A stretch of 64,000 nt of DNA from Nonomuraea basaltis (GTDB lineage: Bacteria > Actinomycetota > Actinomycetes > Streptosporangiales > Streptosporangiaceae): the NCBI RefSeq assembly GCF_005893125.1, contig NZ_VCJS01000041.1, positions 1-64,000 of the forward strand, read 5' to 3'. Shown here in pieces: positions 43,116 through 51,425 of this stretch. A program made the position numbers and the translations under genes. Below the pieces are notes generated by a model. That model saw nothing but the letters and a program-made list of their open reading frames with translations. It searched no databases and was not told where the DNA came from. Every line of letters starts with the position of its first letter. Position 1 is the first letter of the stretch.

Positions 43116-43798
43116 CCAGTGCCCAGAGCATCGAGGGGGTCGTCTTCGACCTGGACGGTGTGATCATCGAGAGCGAGCACCTCTGGGAGGAGGTCTGGCG
43201 CGACTTCTCCGAGTCCCGAGGGCGCCCGTGGGAGCTGTCCGACACCCTGGCCGTCCAGGGCATGAGCTCGATCGAGTGGGCCGGCTACCTCGCCGGCCAC
43301 GTCGGCGCCCCCGGCGACGCGGACGTGGCCCGCGACCACTGCGTGAACGGGCTGGTCGGCCGCATCCGGCGTGGTGAGGCCGAGCTCCTCCCCGGCGCGC
43401 GGGAGCTGGTCACCAGCGTGAGCGCCAGGGTGCCCATCGCGCTGGCGTCGTCGGCCGCCCGCGGGGCCATCGACGCGGTGCTCCGCCATCACGGCCTGGC
43501 CGGGCTGTTCACCACGACCGTGTCCAGCGAGGAGGTGCCGCGCGGCAAGCCGAGCCCCGACGTCTACCTCGAGGCCGTCGCCCGGCTCGGGATCAGCCCC
43601 GGCAACGGCCTGGCCGTGGAGGACTCCAGCAACGGCATCCGCGCCGCGTACGCCGCGGGCCTGCTCGTCGTCGGGATCCCGAACGCCACCTACCCGCCAG
43701 AACCGGACGCGGCGGCGCTGGCGGACCACCTCGCGGCCGACCACGTCGACGCGCGCGAGTTCATCCTCGCGCAGCTCCCCGAGGGAGTACGCCAGTGA
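43112..43798 (+). CDS. HAD-superfamily hydrolase (beta-phosphoglucomutase/phosphatase-like)
   Basis: 228 residues from ATG 43112 (ATGA overlap). HAD motif I GVVFDLDGVIIESEHLW with the nucleophile Asp and the general-acid Asp two residues on, motif II ALASSAARGA, Lys of motif III in RGKPSPDVYLEAVARLG, and motif IV VEDSSNGIRAAYAAGL. The cap is the small helical C1 type. In a sugar operon it may dephosphorylate a dead-end or toxic sugar phosphate, or act as a mutase. The specific role is not predictable. Confidence 0.88.
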   Translation: MTSAQSIEGVVFDLDGVIIESEHLWEEVWRDFSESRGRPWELSDTLAVQGMSSIEWAGYLAGHVGAPGDADVARDHCVNGLVGRIRRGEAELLPGARELVTSVSARVPIALASSAARGAIDAVLRHHGLAGLFTTTVSSEEVPRGKPSPDVYLEAVARLGISPGNGLAVEDSSNGIRAAYAAGLLVVGIPNATYPPEPDAAALADHLAADHVDAREFILAQLPEGVRQ

Positions 43799-45528
43799 CC
43801 AAGATCTACAACGACCCCGCAGAGTTCAAGAACGAGGTCCTCGACGGGTTCGCCCTGGCCTACCCGGACTACGTCCGGCGAGTGCCCGGCGCGTCCGGTT
43901 TCATCCGGTCCGGCGGCCCGCGCGCGGGCAAGGTCAGCCTGGTCATCGGCGGCGGATCGGGTCACTACCCGTCCTACTCGGGGGTGACCGGCGCCGGGTT
44001 CGCCGACGGCGCCGTGCTCGGCGACGTCTTCACCTCGCCCTCGGCCGAGCAGGTCTACCGGGTCGCGCGCGCCGCGCACGGCGGCGCCGGCCTGGTCCTG
44101 GCCTTCGGCAACTACGCCGGTGACCGGCTGAACTTCGCCGCCGCCGCGGACCGCCTGCGCGCGGAGGGCATCGACGTCCGCATCGTGTACGTGACCGACG
44201 ACATCGCCTCCGCCCCCGCCGCCGAGTCCGGCAAGCGGCGCGGGATCGCCGGCACGTTCACCGTGTACAAGGTCGCCGGCGCCGCCGCGGAGCGTGGCGA
44301 CGACCTCGACGCGGTGGAGCGGATCATGCGTGCGGCCAACGCCCGCACGTTCTCGTTCGGCGTCGCCTTCGCCGGCTGCACCTTCCCGGGGCAGTCCCGC
44401 CCGCTGTTCGCCGTGGCCGAGCGGACGATGGACTTCGGGCTGGGCATCCACGGCGAGCCGGGTGTGCGATCCGACGCCTGGATGCCCGCGGCCAAGATCG
44501 CCTCGGCGCTGGTGGAGCCGCTGCTCGCCGAACGCCCGGAGGGCGCGCAGCGCGCCGCCGTGCTCCTCAACGGCCTCGGCGCCACCAAATACGAGGAGCT
44601 GTTCCTGCTCTGGAACAACGTGCGGCCGCTGCTGGCCGGCGCCGGCGTCGAGCCGGTCATGCCGGAGGTCGGCGAGCTCGTCACGAGCCTGGACATGGCG
44701 GGCTGCTCGCTCTCGATCACCTGGCTGGACGACGAGCTGGACGAGCTCTGGCGGGCCCCGGCGCACACGCCCGCCTTCCGCCGGGGCAGCGTCCACACCG
44801 CGGCCGCCGGACACCACGCCGCCCCGGAACACCACGTCGTTCCGGAGGAGGCCGTCGCGGCGGACGTCGCCGAGCAGGCCGGCCCCGAATCGGAGCGCGC
44901 CGCCGCCGTCGTCAGGGACGCGCTGCGCGCGATGACCGCCGTCGTGGCCGAGCACGAGGACGAGCTGGCGCGGATCGACGCGGTCGCCGGCGACGGCGAC
45001 CACGGCTCCGGCATGGTACGCGGGCTACGCGCCGCACTGTCGGCGGCCGAGGCGACCCGGGGAGGCGCCGAGACCGTGCTCACCGCCGCGGCGAGCGCCT
45101 TCGGCGACCGGGCCGGCGGCACCTCCGGGGTGCTGTGGAGCCTGTTCCTGCGCACCATCGGAGAGTCCCTCGGCAACCACGAGCCCGTAGAACCGGCGCG
45201 GCTCGCGCGGGCCGTGCGGCGGGGCGCGGAGGCCATGAAGGACTTCGGCGGAGCCGAACTCGGCGACAAGACCATGCTCGACGCGGTCTTCCCCTTCGCC
45301 GACGCCCTCGACGCGAACCTCGCCGCGGGCTCCGCGCTCGCCGCCTCATGGGCCGCGGCGGCTCGGTCAGCGGTCGAGGCCGCCGCCGCCACCGCTCAAC
45401 TCGTGCCCAAGGTGGGCCGGGCACGCCCCCTGGCCGAGCGCAGCGTCGGGTCCCCGGACGCCGGCGCGACCTCCATGGGTCTCATCCTCACCGCCGTCGG
45501 CGACGTGCTCGCCGTGCAGTGCGGCTGA
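43795..45528 (+). CDS. fused DhaK-DhaL kinase (dihydroxyacetone/tetrulose kinase family)
   Basis: 577 residues from GTG 43795. DhaK domain 1-325 with GGGSGHYP at 52-59 (classical DhaK has HEP) and GIHGEPG with the substrate-binding His 219. A His/Ala-rich linker spans about 330-365. The DhaL domain carries the Mg/ATP site DAVAGDGDHG at 395-404 and LGDKTMLDAVF. A single-chain enzyme with no PTS subunit uses ATP directly. In M. smegmatis L- and D-erythrulose kinases (LerK, DerK) belong to this family, and the polyol neighbours make a ketotetrose or dihydroxyacetone the likely substrate. Confidence 0.88.
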   Translation: MTKIYNDPAEFKNEVLDGFALAYPDYVRRVPGASGFIRSGGPRAGKVSLVIGGGSGHYPSYSGVTGAGFADGAVLGDVFTSPSAEQVYRVARAAHGGAGLVLAFGNYAGDRLNFAAAADRLRAEGIDVRIVYVTDDIASAPAAESGKRRGIAGTFTVYKVAGAAAERGDDLDAVERIMRAANARTFSFGVAFAGCTFPGQSRPLFAVAERTMDFGLGIHGEPGVRSDAWMPAAKIASALVEPLLAERPEGAQRAAVLLNGLGATKYEELFLLWNNVRPLLAGAGVEPVMPEVGELVTSLDMAGCSLSITWLDDELDELWRAPAHTPAFRRGSVHTAAAGHHAAPEHHVVPEEAVAADVAEQAGPESERAAAVVRDALRAMTAVVAEHEDELARIDAVAGDGDHGSGMVRGLRAALSAAEATRGGAETVLTAAASAFGDRAGGTSGVLWSLFLRTIGESLGNHEPVEPARLARAVRRGAEAMKDFGGAELGDKTMLDAVFPFADALDANLAAGSALAASWAAAARSAVEAAAATAQLVPKVGRARPLAERSVGSPDAGATSMGLILTAVGDVLAVQCG

Positions 45529-45560
45529 TCTGCTGAAAGAACGTACGAAGGAGACTGTCC

Positions 45561-46040
45561 ATGGTGTCCAAGCGCTGGCGTATGGCGATCGGCTGCGACG
45601 CCGCCGGACTCGCGTACAAGGAGCTGATCCTGGCGGATCTGCAGGCCGACGACCGCGTGCAGTCGGTCCGCGACCTCGGCGTCCCCGCGTCCGATCCGGA
45701 GAGTGAGTCCTACGGGGAGGTCGGCATCAGGCTCGCCGAGCTCGTCGCGGCGGGGGAGATCGACCGGGGTGTCCTGATCTGCGGCACCGGCATCGGCATG
45801 GCCATCAGCGCCAACAAGGTGCCGGGGGTGCGCGCCACCGTCGCCCACGACTCCTTCAGCGCCGAGCGGTCTATCCTGTCCAACAACTGCCAGGTGCTCA
45901 CGCTCGGCCAGCGCGTGATCGGGCCCGAGCTGGCCCGCCGCCTGGTCAAGGAGTGGCTCGGCTACGAGTTCGACAGCTCCTCCCCATCGAACGAGAAGGT
46001 CGTCGTCATCACCCGCTACGAGGACCGGAGCGCCAGCTAG
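45561..46040 (+). CDS. RpiB-family sugar-phosphate isomerase (EryI/DerI-like)
   Basis: 159 residues, preceded by AAGGAGA. RpiB/LacAB fold: MAIGCDAAGLAYKELI at the start, ILICGTGIGMAISANKVPG-like segment with the active-site Cys (VLICGTGIGMAISAN), VRATVAHDSFSAERSILSNN and QVLTLGQRVIGPELARRL. RpiB proteins interconvert aldose and ketose 5- or 4-carbon phosphates. In Brucella EryI and in M. smegmatis DerI, RpiB-type enzymes make D-erythrose 4-phosphate from tetrulose 4-phosphate, which would connect this locus to the pentose phosphate pathway. Confidence 0.9.
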   Translation: MVSKRWRMAIGCDAAGLAYKELILADLQADDRVQSVRDLGVPASDPESESYGEVGIRLAELVAAGEIDRGVLICGTGIGMAISANKVPGVRATVAHDSFSAERSILSNNCQVLTLGQRVIGPELARRLVKEWLGYEFDSSSPSNEKVVVITRYEDRSAS

Positions 46041-46066
46041 GAACCCCCGTCGAAGGAGCGAGAAAC

Positions 46067-47608
46067 ATGGCCGTCTTGTGCGTCGACGCGGGCACCACCA
46101 TGGTCAAGGCCGTGATGTTCGATGACGAGGGGAGCGAGCTGCGGGTCGTCCGCCAGGAGACGCAGGTGCGGCGACGCGCCCCGGGCTTCAGCGAGCAGGA
46201 CATGTACGGCGTCTGGGACGCGGTCGTGTACACCGTCCGGTCCATCGTCCACGCTTCCCCCGAGCCGGTGCGGATGCTCGCGTTCACCGGGCAAGGGGAC
46301 GGATGCTGGCTGGTGGGGCCCGACGGCCGTCCCACGGGGCCCGCCATTCTGTGGAACGACGGGCGGGCCGCCGACGTCATCGACCGCTGGGAGGCCGGCG
46401 GGGTGCTCGACGACGTCTTCAGGATCAATGGGAACTACGGCTTCGCCGGCACGTCCGGCGCCATCCTGGCGTGGCTGCGGGACAACGACCGGGAGCGGCT
46501 CGACGCCTCCCACAAGGCGCTCTACTGCGGCGGCTGGCTGTTCCTGCGGCTCACCGGCGAGTACGCGGCCGAGGAGTCCGACGCCGCCTCGCCGTTCCTG
46601 GACATCCGCACGCACGCCTACTCGCCGGAGATCCTCGACCTCCTCGGCCTGCCCTGGGCCGAACGCCTCCTGCCCGGCGTCCGCGGCGACGGCGACCGGA
46701 TCGGCCAGCTGCAGCCCCTCGCGGCGGCGGAGCTGCGGCTCCCGGCCGGGCTCCCGGTGGTCATGGCGCCCTTCGACATCCCGGCCACGGCGCTCGGCAT
46801 CGGGGCGGTCGCCCCGGGACAGGCCTGCACGATCCTCGGGACCACCCTGTCCACCGGGATCCCCGTCGCCGAGGTGGACACCTCCGGCCCACCGGCCGGG
46901 ATGACCCTGCCCTCCGGCGTGCCCGGGGGATACCTGCGCTCCCTCGCCGCCATGGCCGGAGTCGAGGCCATCGGCTGGGGCATGAAGCTGATCGGCCTGG
47001 ACAAACCCAACTGGATCTCCGACCTCGCGCAGACCACCGATCCCGGCGCGGGCGGCCTCTTCTTCCATCCCTATCTCAGCCCGGCGGGCGAGCGCGCCCC
47101 GTTCCGGGACGCCCGCGCCCGCGGCTCGATGAGCGGGCTCACCTTCGAGCACACCAGGTCGCACATCGCCCGCGCCATGCTGGAAGGGATGAGCTACGTC
47201 GTCCGCGAGTGCCTGGAGTTCTCCGGCACCCGCCCCACGGAGCTGCGGATCACGGGCGGCGGCGCGAACAGCGACTTCTGGTGCCGGCTGCTCGCCGACA
47301 TCACCGGCGTGCCCACGTCACGGTCCGCCGACTCCGAGATCGGGGCCAAGGGGGCGTTCATCACCGCGCTCGTCGCCTCCGGCGCCGAGCCCTCCGTGCA
47401 GGCCGCGGTGAAACGGCACGTGGTGCCGCGCGACGTCTTCGAACCCGACGAGCAGCGCTCCGCGCTGTACGACGAGCTGTACGGCGACTTCCTGGCCCTC
47501 CGTGACGGGGCCAGGAACGACTGGGGCCGCCTGGCCGTGTCCCGGGCACGCCACCGGCCGCCCGGCCCGGTCGCCGAGGAGGACCCCGGCTCAGCCGTTC
47601 TCGCCTGA
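46067..47608 (+). CDS. FGGY-family carbohydrate/polyol kinase (second copy)
   Basis: 513 residues from ATG 46067, with GAAGGAG upstream. LCVDAGTTMVKAVMFDDEGS (phosphate 1), AFTGQGDGCWLVGPDGRPTG, APFDIPATALGIGAVAPGQA and TILGTTLSTGIPVAE (adenosine site), ITGGGANSDFWCRLLADITG and EIGAKGAFITALVASG. Only distantly like the first FGGY kinase (ILWNDGRAAD against SLDTRAAD in the substrate loop), so the two likely act on different substrates. Last gene of the forward operon, ended by a strong terminator. Confidence 0.9.
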   Translation: MAVLCVDAGTTMVKAVMFDDEGSELRVVRQETQVRRRAPGFSEQDMYGVWDAVVYTVRSIVHASPEPVRMLAFTGQGDGCWLVGPDGRPTGPAILWNDGRAADVIDRWEAGGVLDDVFRINGNYGFAGTSGAILAWLRDNDRERLDASHKALYCGGWLFLRLTGEYAAEESDAASPFLDIRTHAYSPEILDLLGLPWAERLLPGVRGDGDRIGQLQPLAAAELRLPAGLPVVMAPFDIPATALGIGAVAPGQACTILGTTLSTGIPVAEVDTSGPPAGMTLPSGVPGGYLRSLAAMAGVEAIGWGMKLIGLDKPNWISDLAQTTDPGAGGLFFHPYLSPAGERAPFRDARARGSMSGLTFEHTRSHIARAMLEGMSYVVRECLEFSGTRPTELRITGGGANSDFWCRLLADITGVPTSRSADSEIGAKGAFITALVASGAEPSVQAAVKRHVVPRDVFEPDEQRSALYDELYGDFLALRDGARNDWGRLAVSRARHRPPGPVAEEDPGSAVLA

Positions 47609-47632
47609 CCGCAGGACCGCGGCGCATCATGC

Positions 47633-47669
47633 CGCGAGCCCCGATCCACCGGGGGGATCGGGGCTCGCG
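47633..47669. terminator. bidirectional terminator
   Basis: A perfect 15-bp stem, CGCGAGCCCCGATCC (47633-47647) and its complement (47655-47669), with a 7-base loop. It lies between the convergent second FGGY kinase and pruA-like genes. Confidence 0.85.
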
Positions 47670-47679
47670 TCATGAGAGG

Positions 47680-49305
47680 TCAGCCCATGTGCGGGTAGCG
47701 GTGGTCGGTCGGCGGGACGAACGTCTCCTTGATCGTGCGGGCGTTCACCCAGCGGATCAGGTTGAAGATCGAGCCGGCCTTGTCGTTGGTGCCCGAGGAG
47801 CGGGCGCCGCCGAACGGTTGCTGGCCCACGACCGCCCCGGTCGGCTTGTCGTTGACGTAGAAGTTGCCCGCCGCGAAGCGGAGCCGCTCCGACGCCGCGG
47901 CGATGGCGTACCGGTCCTGGGCGATGATCGACCCGGTCAGCGCGTACGGGGCGATGCCCTCCATCTGGTCGAGGACCTGGTCGTAGTCGCGGTCCTCGTA
48001 GACGTGCACGCCGAGGATCGGCCCGAAGTACTCCTTGACGAAGATCTCGTCCGTGGGGTCGGCGCACTCCAGGATGGTCGGCTTCACGAAATATCCGACG
48101 GAGTCGTCGTACGAGCCGGTGAGCACGTCGATGTTCGAGACCGCCCGCGCCCGGTCGATGGCCGCCTTGTGCTTGGCGAACGCCCGGTCGTCGATGACCG
48201 CGCCCATGAACGTCGACAGGTCGCCGGCCACGTCGCCCATGGTCAGCGACTCGGCGGTGGCGACGAAGTCGTCACGCATCAGGTTCCAGACCGAGCGCGG
48301 CACGTACGCCCGCGAGGCCGCCGAGCACTTCTGCCCCTGGTACTCGAACGCGCCCCTGATCAGCGCCGTCGCGAGCACGCCCGGGTCGGCGGACGGGTGG
48401 GCGAGCACGAAGTCCTTGCCGCCGGTCTCGCCGACGAGGCGCGGGTAGGCGTGATACGAGGCGATGTTCGCGCCGACCGTGCTCCACAGGTGCTGGAACG
48501 TCGCGGTGGAGCCGGTGAAGTGGATGCCGGCCAGCGCGGGGTGCGCGAGGGCCACCTCGGAGACGGCCTGGCCGTTCCCGGTGACCATGTTGATCACACC
48601 GGGCGGCAGACCGGCCGCCTCCAGCAGCCGCATCGTGAAGTGCGCGGCGAACTGCTGGGTGGGCGACGGCTTCCAGACGACGACGTTCCCCATCAGGGCC
48701 GGCGCGGTCGGCAGGTTCCCGGCGATGGCGGTGAAGTTGAACGGCGTGATCGCGAGCACGAACCCCTCGAGCGGCCGGTACTCCATCCTGTTCCACACGC
48801 CGGGCGAAGAGAACGGCTGGTCGGCGTAGAGCTGCCGGGCGAAGGTCACGTTGAACCGGAGGAAGTCGATCAGCTCGCAGGCGGCGTCGATCTCCGCCTG
48901 GTACGCCGACTTCGACTGGCCCAGCACCGTGGCCGCGTTCAGCGTCGCCCTCCACGGCCCGGCCAGCAGATCGGCCGCCTTCAGGAAGATCGCAGCCCGC
49001 TCGTCGAACGACAGCGCCCGCCAGGCGGGCGCCGCCCGCAGCGCGCTGTCGACGGCGCCCCGCACGTCCTGTGCCGTGGCGTCGTGGGCACGGCCCAGCA
49101 CGGCACTGCGGTTGTGCGGCTGCACCACGTCGATGGGCGCGCCGCCGCCGAGCCGCTGCTCGCCGTCGATGGTCATGGTGAGGTCGATTGACGCCCCGGC
49201 CAGCTCCTTGATGCGGTCCTCCAGCGCGGCCCGCTCGGCGCTGCCGGGCGCGTAGCCGTACACCGGCTCATTGGCGGGAACGGGGACATTGCTGATGGCA
49301 TCCAT
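47680..49305 (-). CDS. pruA: L-glutamate gamma-semialdehyde (P5C) dehydrogenase
   Basis: 541 residues, full-length aldehyde dehydrogenase of the monofunctional P5CDH type. ITPFNFTAIAGNLPTAPALM and GNVVVWKPSP (NAD site), HFTGSTATFQHLW, PRLVGETGGKDFVLAH (general base Glu), YQGQKCSAASRAYVPRSVW (catalytic Cys) and VNDKPTGAVVGQQPFGGARS. It oxidises glutamate semialdehyde to glutamate as the second step of proline breakdown. It follows the proline dehydrogenase gene directly (stop 49306, start 49305), so the two are one operon. Confidence 0.96.
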   Translation of the reverse strand: MDAISNVPVPANEPVYGYAPGSAERAALEDRIKELAGASIDLTMTIDGEQRLGGGAPIDVVQPHNRSAVLGRAHDATAQDVRGAVDSALRAAPAWRALSFDERAAIFLKAADLLAGPWRATLNAATVLGQSKSAYQAEIDAACELIDFLRFNVTFARQLYADQPFSSPGVWNRMEYRPLEGFVLAITPFNFTAIAGNLPTAPALMGNVVVWKPSPTQQFAAHFTMRLLEAAGLPPGVINMVTGNGQAVSEVALAHPALAGIHFTGSTATFQHLWSTVGANIASYHAYPRLVGETGGKDFVLAHPSADPGVLATALIRGAFEYQGQKCSAASRAYVPRSVWNLMRDDFVATAESLTMGDVAGDLSTFMGAVIDDRAFAKHKAAIDRARAVSNIDVLTGSYDDSVGYFVKPTILECADPTDEIFVKEYFGPILGVHVYEDRDYDQVLDQMEGIAPYALTGSIIAQDRYAIAAASERLRFAAGNFYVNDKPTGAVVGQQPFGGARSSGTNDKAGSIFNLIRWVNARTIKETFVPPTDHRYPHMG

Positions 49306-50223
49306 TTACTTACCCCCAAGGGCACGAAGGAAGAAGGCGACGTTGGCCGGGCGCTCCGCGAGGCGGCGCATGAAATAGCCGTACCAGTCGTCGCCGTACG
49401 GGACGTAGACGCGGACCGTGTGACCGGCCCCGGCCAGGGCCTCCTGCCTGTCGGTCCGGATTCCGTAGAGCATCTGGAACTCGTGGTCGCCGATCGCCCG
49501 CCCGTACCGGTCGGCGAGCAGCTCCGTGATCGTGATCATGCGATCGTCGTGCGTCGCCACCATGGGGTATCCCTTCCCCGCCATGAGGATCCGCAGGCAT
49601 CGAACGTACGCCTTGTCCACGGCGGCCTTCCCCTGGTGCGCGACCGAGGGGGGCTCGCGGTAGGCGCCCTTGACCAGCCGCACCCTGGAGCCCTCCGCCG
49701 CCAGGTCGCGGCAGTCCTCCTCGCTGCGGAACAGGTACGCCTGGATCGCCACGCCCGTCGACGGGTGATCCTCGCGCAGCTTGCGCAGGATGCCCAGCGT
49801 CGAGTCGACGGTGGTGTGGTCCTCCATGTCCAGCGTGACGGTCGAGCCGTTCGCGGCGGCCGCGGCGCAGATCTCGCGGGCGTGCTCCAGCGCCATCGCG
49901 TCGTCGAGCCGCTGCCCGACGGCCGACAGCTTCACCGACACCTCGCCCCGGCCGCCCAGCTCCTGTGGCCGCAGCGCCTCGAGCAGCGTGATGTAGGCGT
50001 TCGCGGTGGCCTCGGCGGCCCGCGCGTCTCGCGTCTCCTCGCCGAGGTGGTCGATGGTGACGGCGAGGTTCGCATCACGCAGCCGTTCGACGGCGTCGCG
50101 GGCCTCCTGGACGCTTTCACCCGCGACGAAGCGCTCGACCACTCTCCTGGTGAGCGGGAGGCCCGACACGGAGCGACGTACGACACCGCTCCTGGAAGCG
50201 GCAAGCAGCAGTTGACCCAGCAT
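49306..50223 (-). CDS. proline dehydrogenase
   Basis: 305 residues from ATG 50223; an upstream in-frame start at 50295 would add 24 residues that do not resemble the family. FAD-dependent TIM barrel: LGGRGEVSVKLSAVGQRLDD, VTLDMEDHTTVDSTLGIL, GVAIQAYLFRSEEDCRDL, SRVRLVKGAYREP, VATHDDRM, EFQMLYGIR and VYVPYGDDWYGYFMRRLAER. The last segment with its paired Arg is the proline-binding helix. Oxidises proline to pyrroline-5-carboxylate at the membrane. Divergent from the PucR regulator. Confidence 0.95.
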   Translation of the reverse strand: MLGQLLLAASRSGVVRRSVSGLPLTRRVVERFVAGESVQEARDAVERLRDANLAVTIDHLGEETRDARAAEATANAYITLLEALRPQELGGRGEVSVKLSAVGQRLDDAMALEHAREICAAAAANGSTVTLDMEDHTTVDSTLGILRKLREDHPSTGVAIQAYLFRSEEDCRDLAAEGSRVRLVKGAYREPPSVAHQGKAAVDKAYVRCLRILMAGKGYPMVATHDDRMITITELLADRYGRAIGDHEFQMLYGIRTDRQEALAGAGHTVRVYVPYGDDWYGYFMRRLAERPANVAFFLRALGGK

Positions 50224-50299
50224 GCGGCCAAGTCTAAAAACGCAGCTCAGAGGGGGCCATCGACGCGCGTAACGCCGCGTGTGGCAGGCTGTCATACAA

Positions 50300-51367
50300 A
50301 TGTACGACTCGGCTGACCTACAAGAGATCGTCGACGAGATCGCCGCCCGGCTGGGGGCTTCCGCGACGCTGGAGGACCGTTCGTTCCGGCTGCTGGCCTA
50401 CGGCGCGCAGCACGGCGCCATCGACACGGTCCGCCAGGAGTCCATCCTGCGCAGGCGCGCCACCGGCGAGGTGCGCGACTACTTCGAACGCTACGGCATC
50501 GCCAGGGCCGAGGGCCCGGTCAGGATCCCCGGCGACGCCGAGCTCGAGGTCCTGGCCCGGGTGTGCTGGCCGCTGCGGCACGGCGACGTCGTCTACGGCT
50601 ACCTGTGGCTGCTCGACTCGGGCGCGCTCTCCGCCGAGCGGCTCCGCTCCGCCGAGCCGCTCGTGGCCAGGGCCGCCGCCGCGCTCGCCCAGGAGGCCAG
50701 GAGCCGCCGCGACCTCGGCCACGGCCTGCTCGCCCTCTTCTCGGCCGACCCAGAGGAACGCGCCGGCGCCTCCATCGAGGTGCCCGGGCCGGTCGCGGCC
50801 GTCGCCGTGCGCGAGTCGCAGGAACGCGTCGCCGCCCTCTGGACACTCCCGCGCGGAGTGCTGGCCCGCACGGGCTCGCCGGTCGCCCTGCTCGCCCCCG
50901 CCCACCTGGCCGGCGAGGTGGCGCAGACGGTCCAGAGCGCGTACGGCACCGCCGCCGGCGTCGGCGCCCCCAGGGCCGACCCGGCCGACGCCTGGCTGAG
51001 CTGGCGCGAGGCCCGCCAGGCACTGCGCATCGCCGAGCACTTCCCCCGGTACGCCCCCGTCGCCCGCTGGGCGGACCTGGGCGTGCACCGCCTGCTGGCC
51101 CGGCTCGGCCAGCAGGATCTGCGCGAGCTGGCGGCCGAGACCGCCGCGCTGGACACCGAGCTGGCCCACACCGTGGAGATCTACCTCGACCTCGGCGGCC
51201 ACGCCCAGAAGACGGCCGCCGAGCTGGGCATCCACCGGCAGACGCTCTACTACCGGCTGGGCAAGGCCGAGCGCCTCACGCACCGCGACCTGTCGGACGG
51301 CGACGACCGCCTGGCCGTGCACCTGGGACTCAAGGCGGCCAGGCTGCGCACTCAGGACGCCTTGTAG
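50300..51367 (+). CDS. PucR-family transcriptional regulator of proline catabolism
   Basis: 355 residues from ATG 50300; GTG 50279 would add seven. N-terminal sensory region with the segment ASATLEDRSFRLLAYGAQHG, a GGDEF-like central part (SAYGTAAGVGAPRADPADAW, WREARQALRIAEHFPR), and the C-terminal PucR HTH: LAHTVEIYLDLGGHAQKTAA, ELGIHRQTLYYRLGKAERLT. Such regulators next to proline dehydrogenase genes are common in Streptomyces-type actinomycetes and activate them with proline. The 76-base divergent gap must hold both promoters. Confidence 0.88.
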   Translation: MYDSADLQEIVDEIAARLGASATLEDRSFRLLAYGAQHGAIDTVRQESILRRRATGEVRDYFERYGIARAEGPVRIPGDAELEVLARVCWPLRHGDVVYGYLWLLDSGALSAERLRSAEPLVARAAAALAQEARSRRDLGHGLLALFSADPEERAGASIEVPGPVAAVAVRESQERVAALWTLPRGVLARTGSPVALLAPAHLAGEVAQTVQSAYGTAAGVGAPRADPADAWLSWREARQALRIAEHFPRYAPVARWADLGVHRLLARLGQQDLRELAAETAALDTELAHTVEIYLDLGGHAQKTAAELGIHRQTLYYRLGKAERLTHRDLSDGDDRLAVHLGLKAARLRTQDAL

Positions 51368-51379
51368 ACCTTCATGGCG

Positions 51380-51407
51380 CCGGCAGGTGGCTGTTGCCAC
51401 CTGCCGG
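51380..51407. terminator. bidirectional terminator
   Basis: An 11-bp perfect stem CCGGCAGGTGG/CCACCTGCCGG with loop CTGTTG lies between the convergent PucR and glycosyltransferase genes. T-containing sequence follows on the plus strand. Confidence 0.8.
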
Positions 51408-51425
51408 AGTTCGTTTCGGGGGGGT

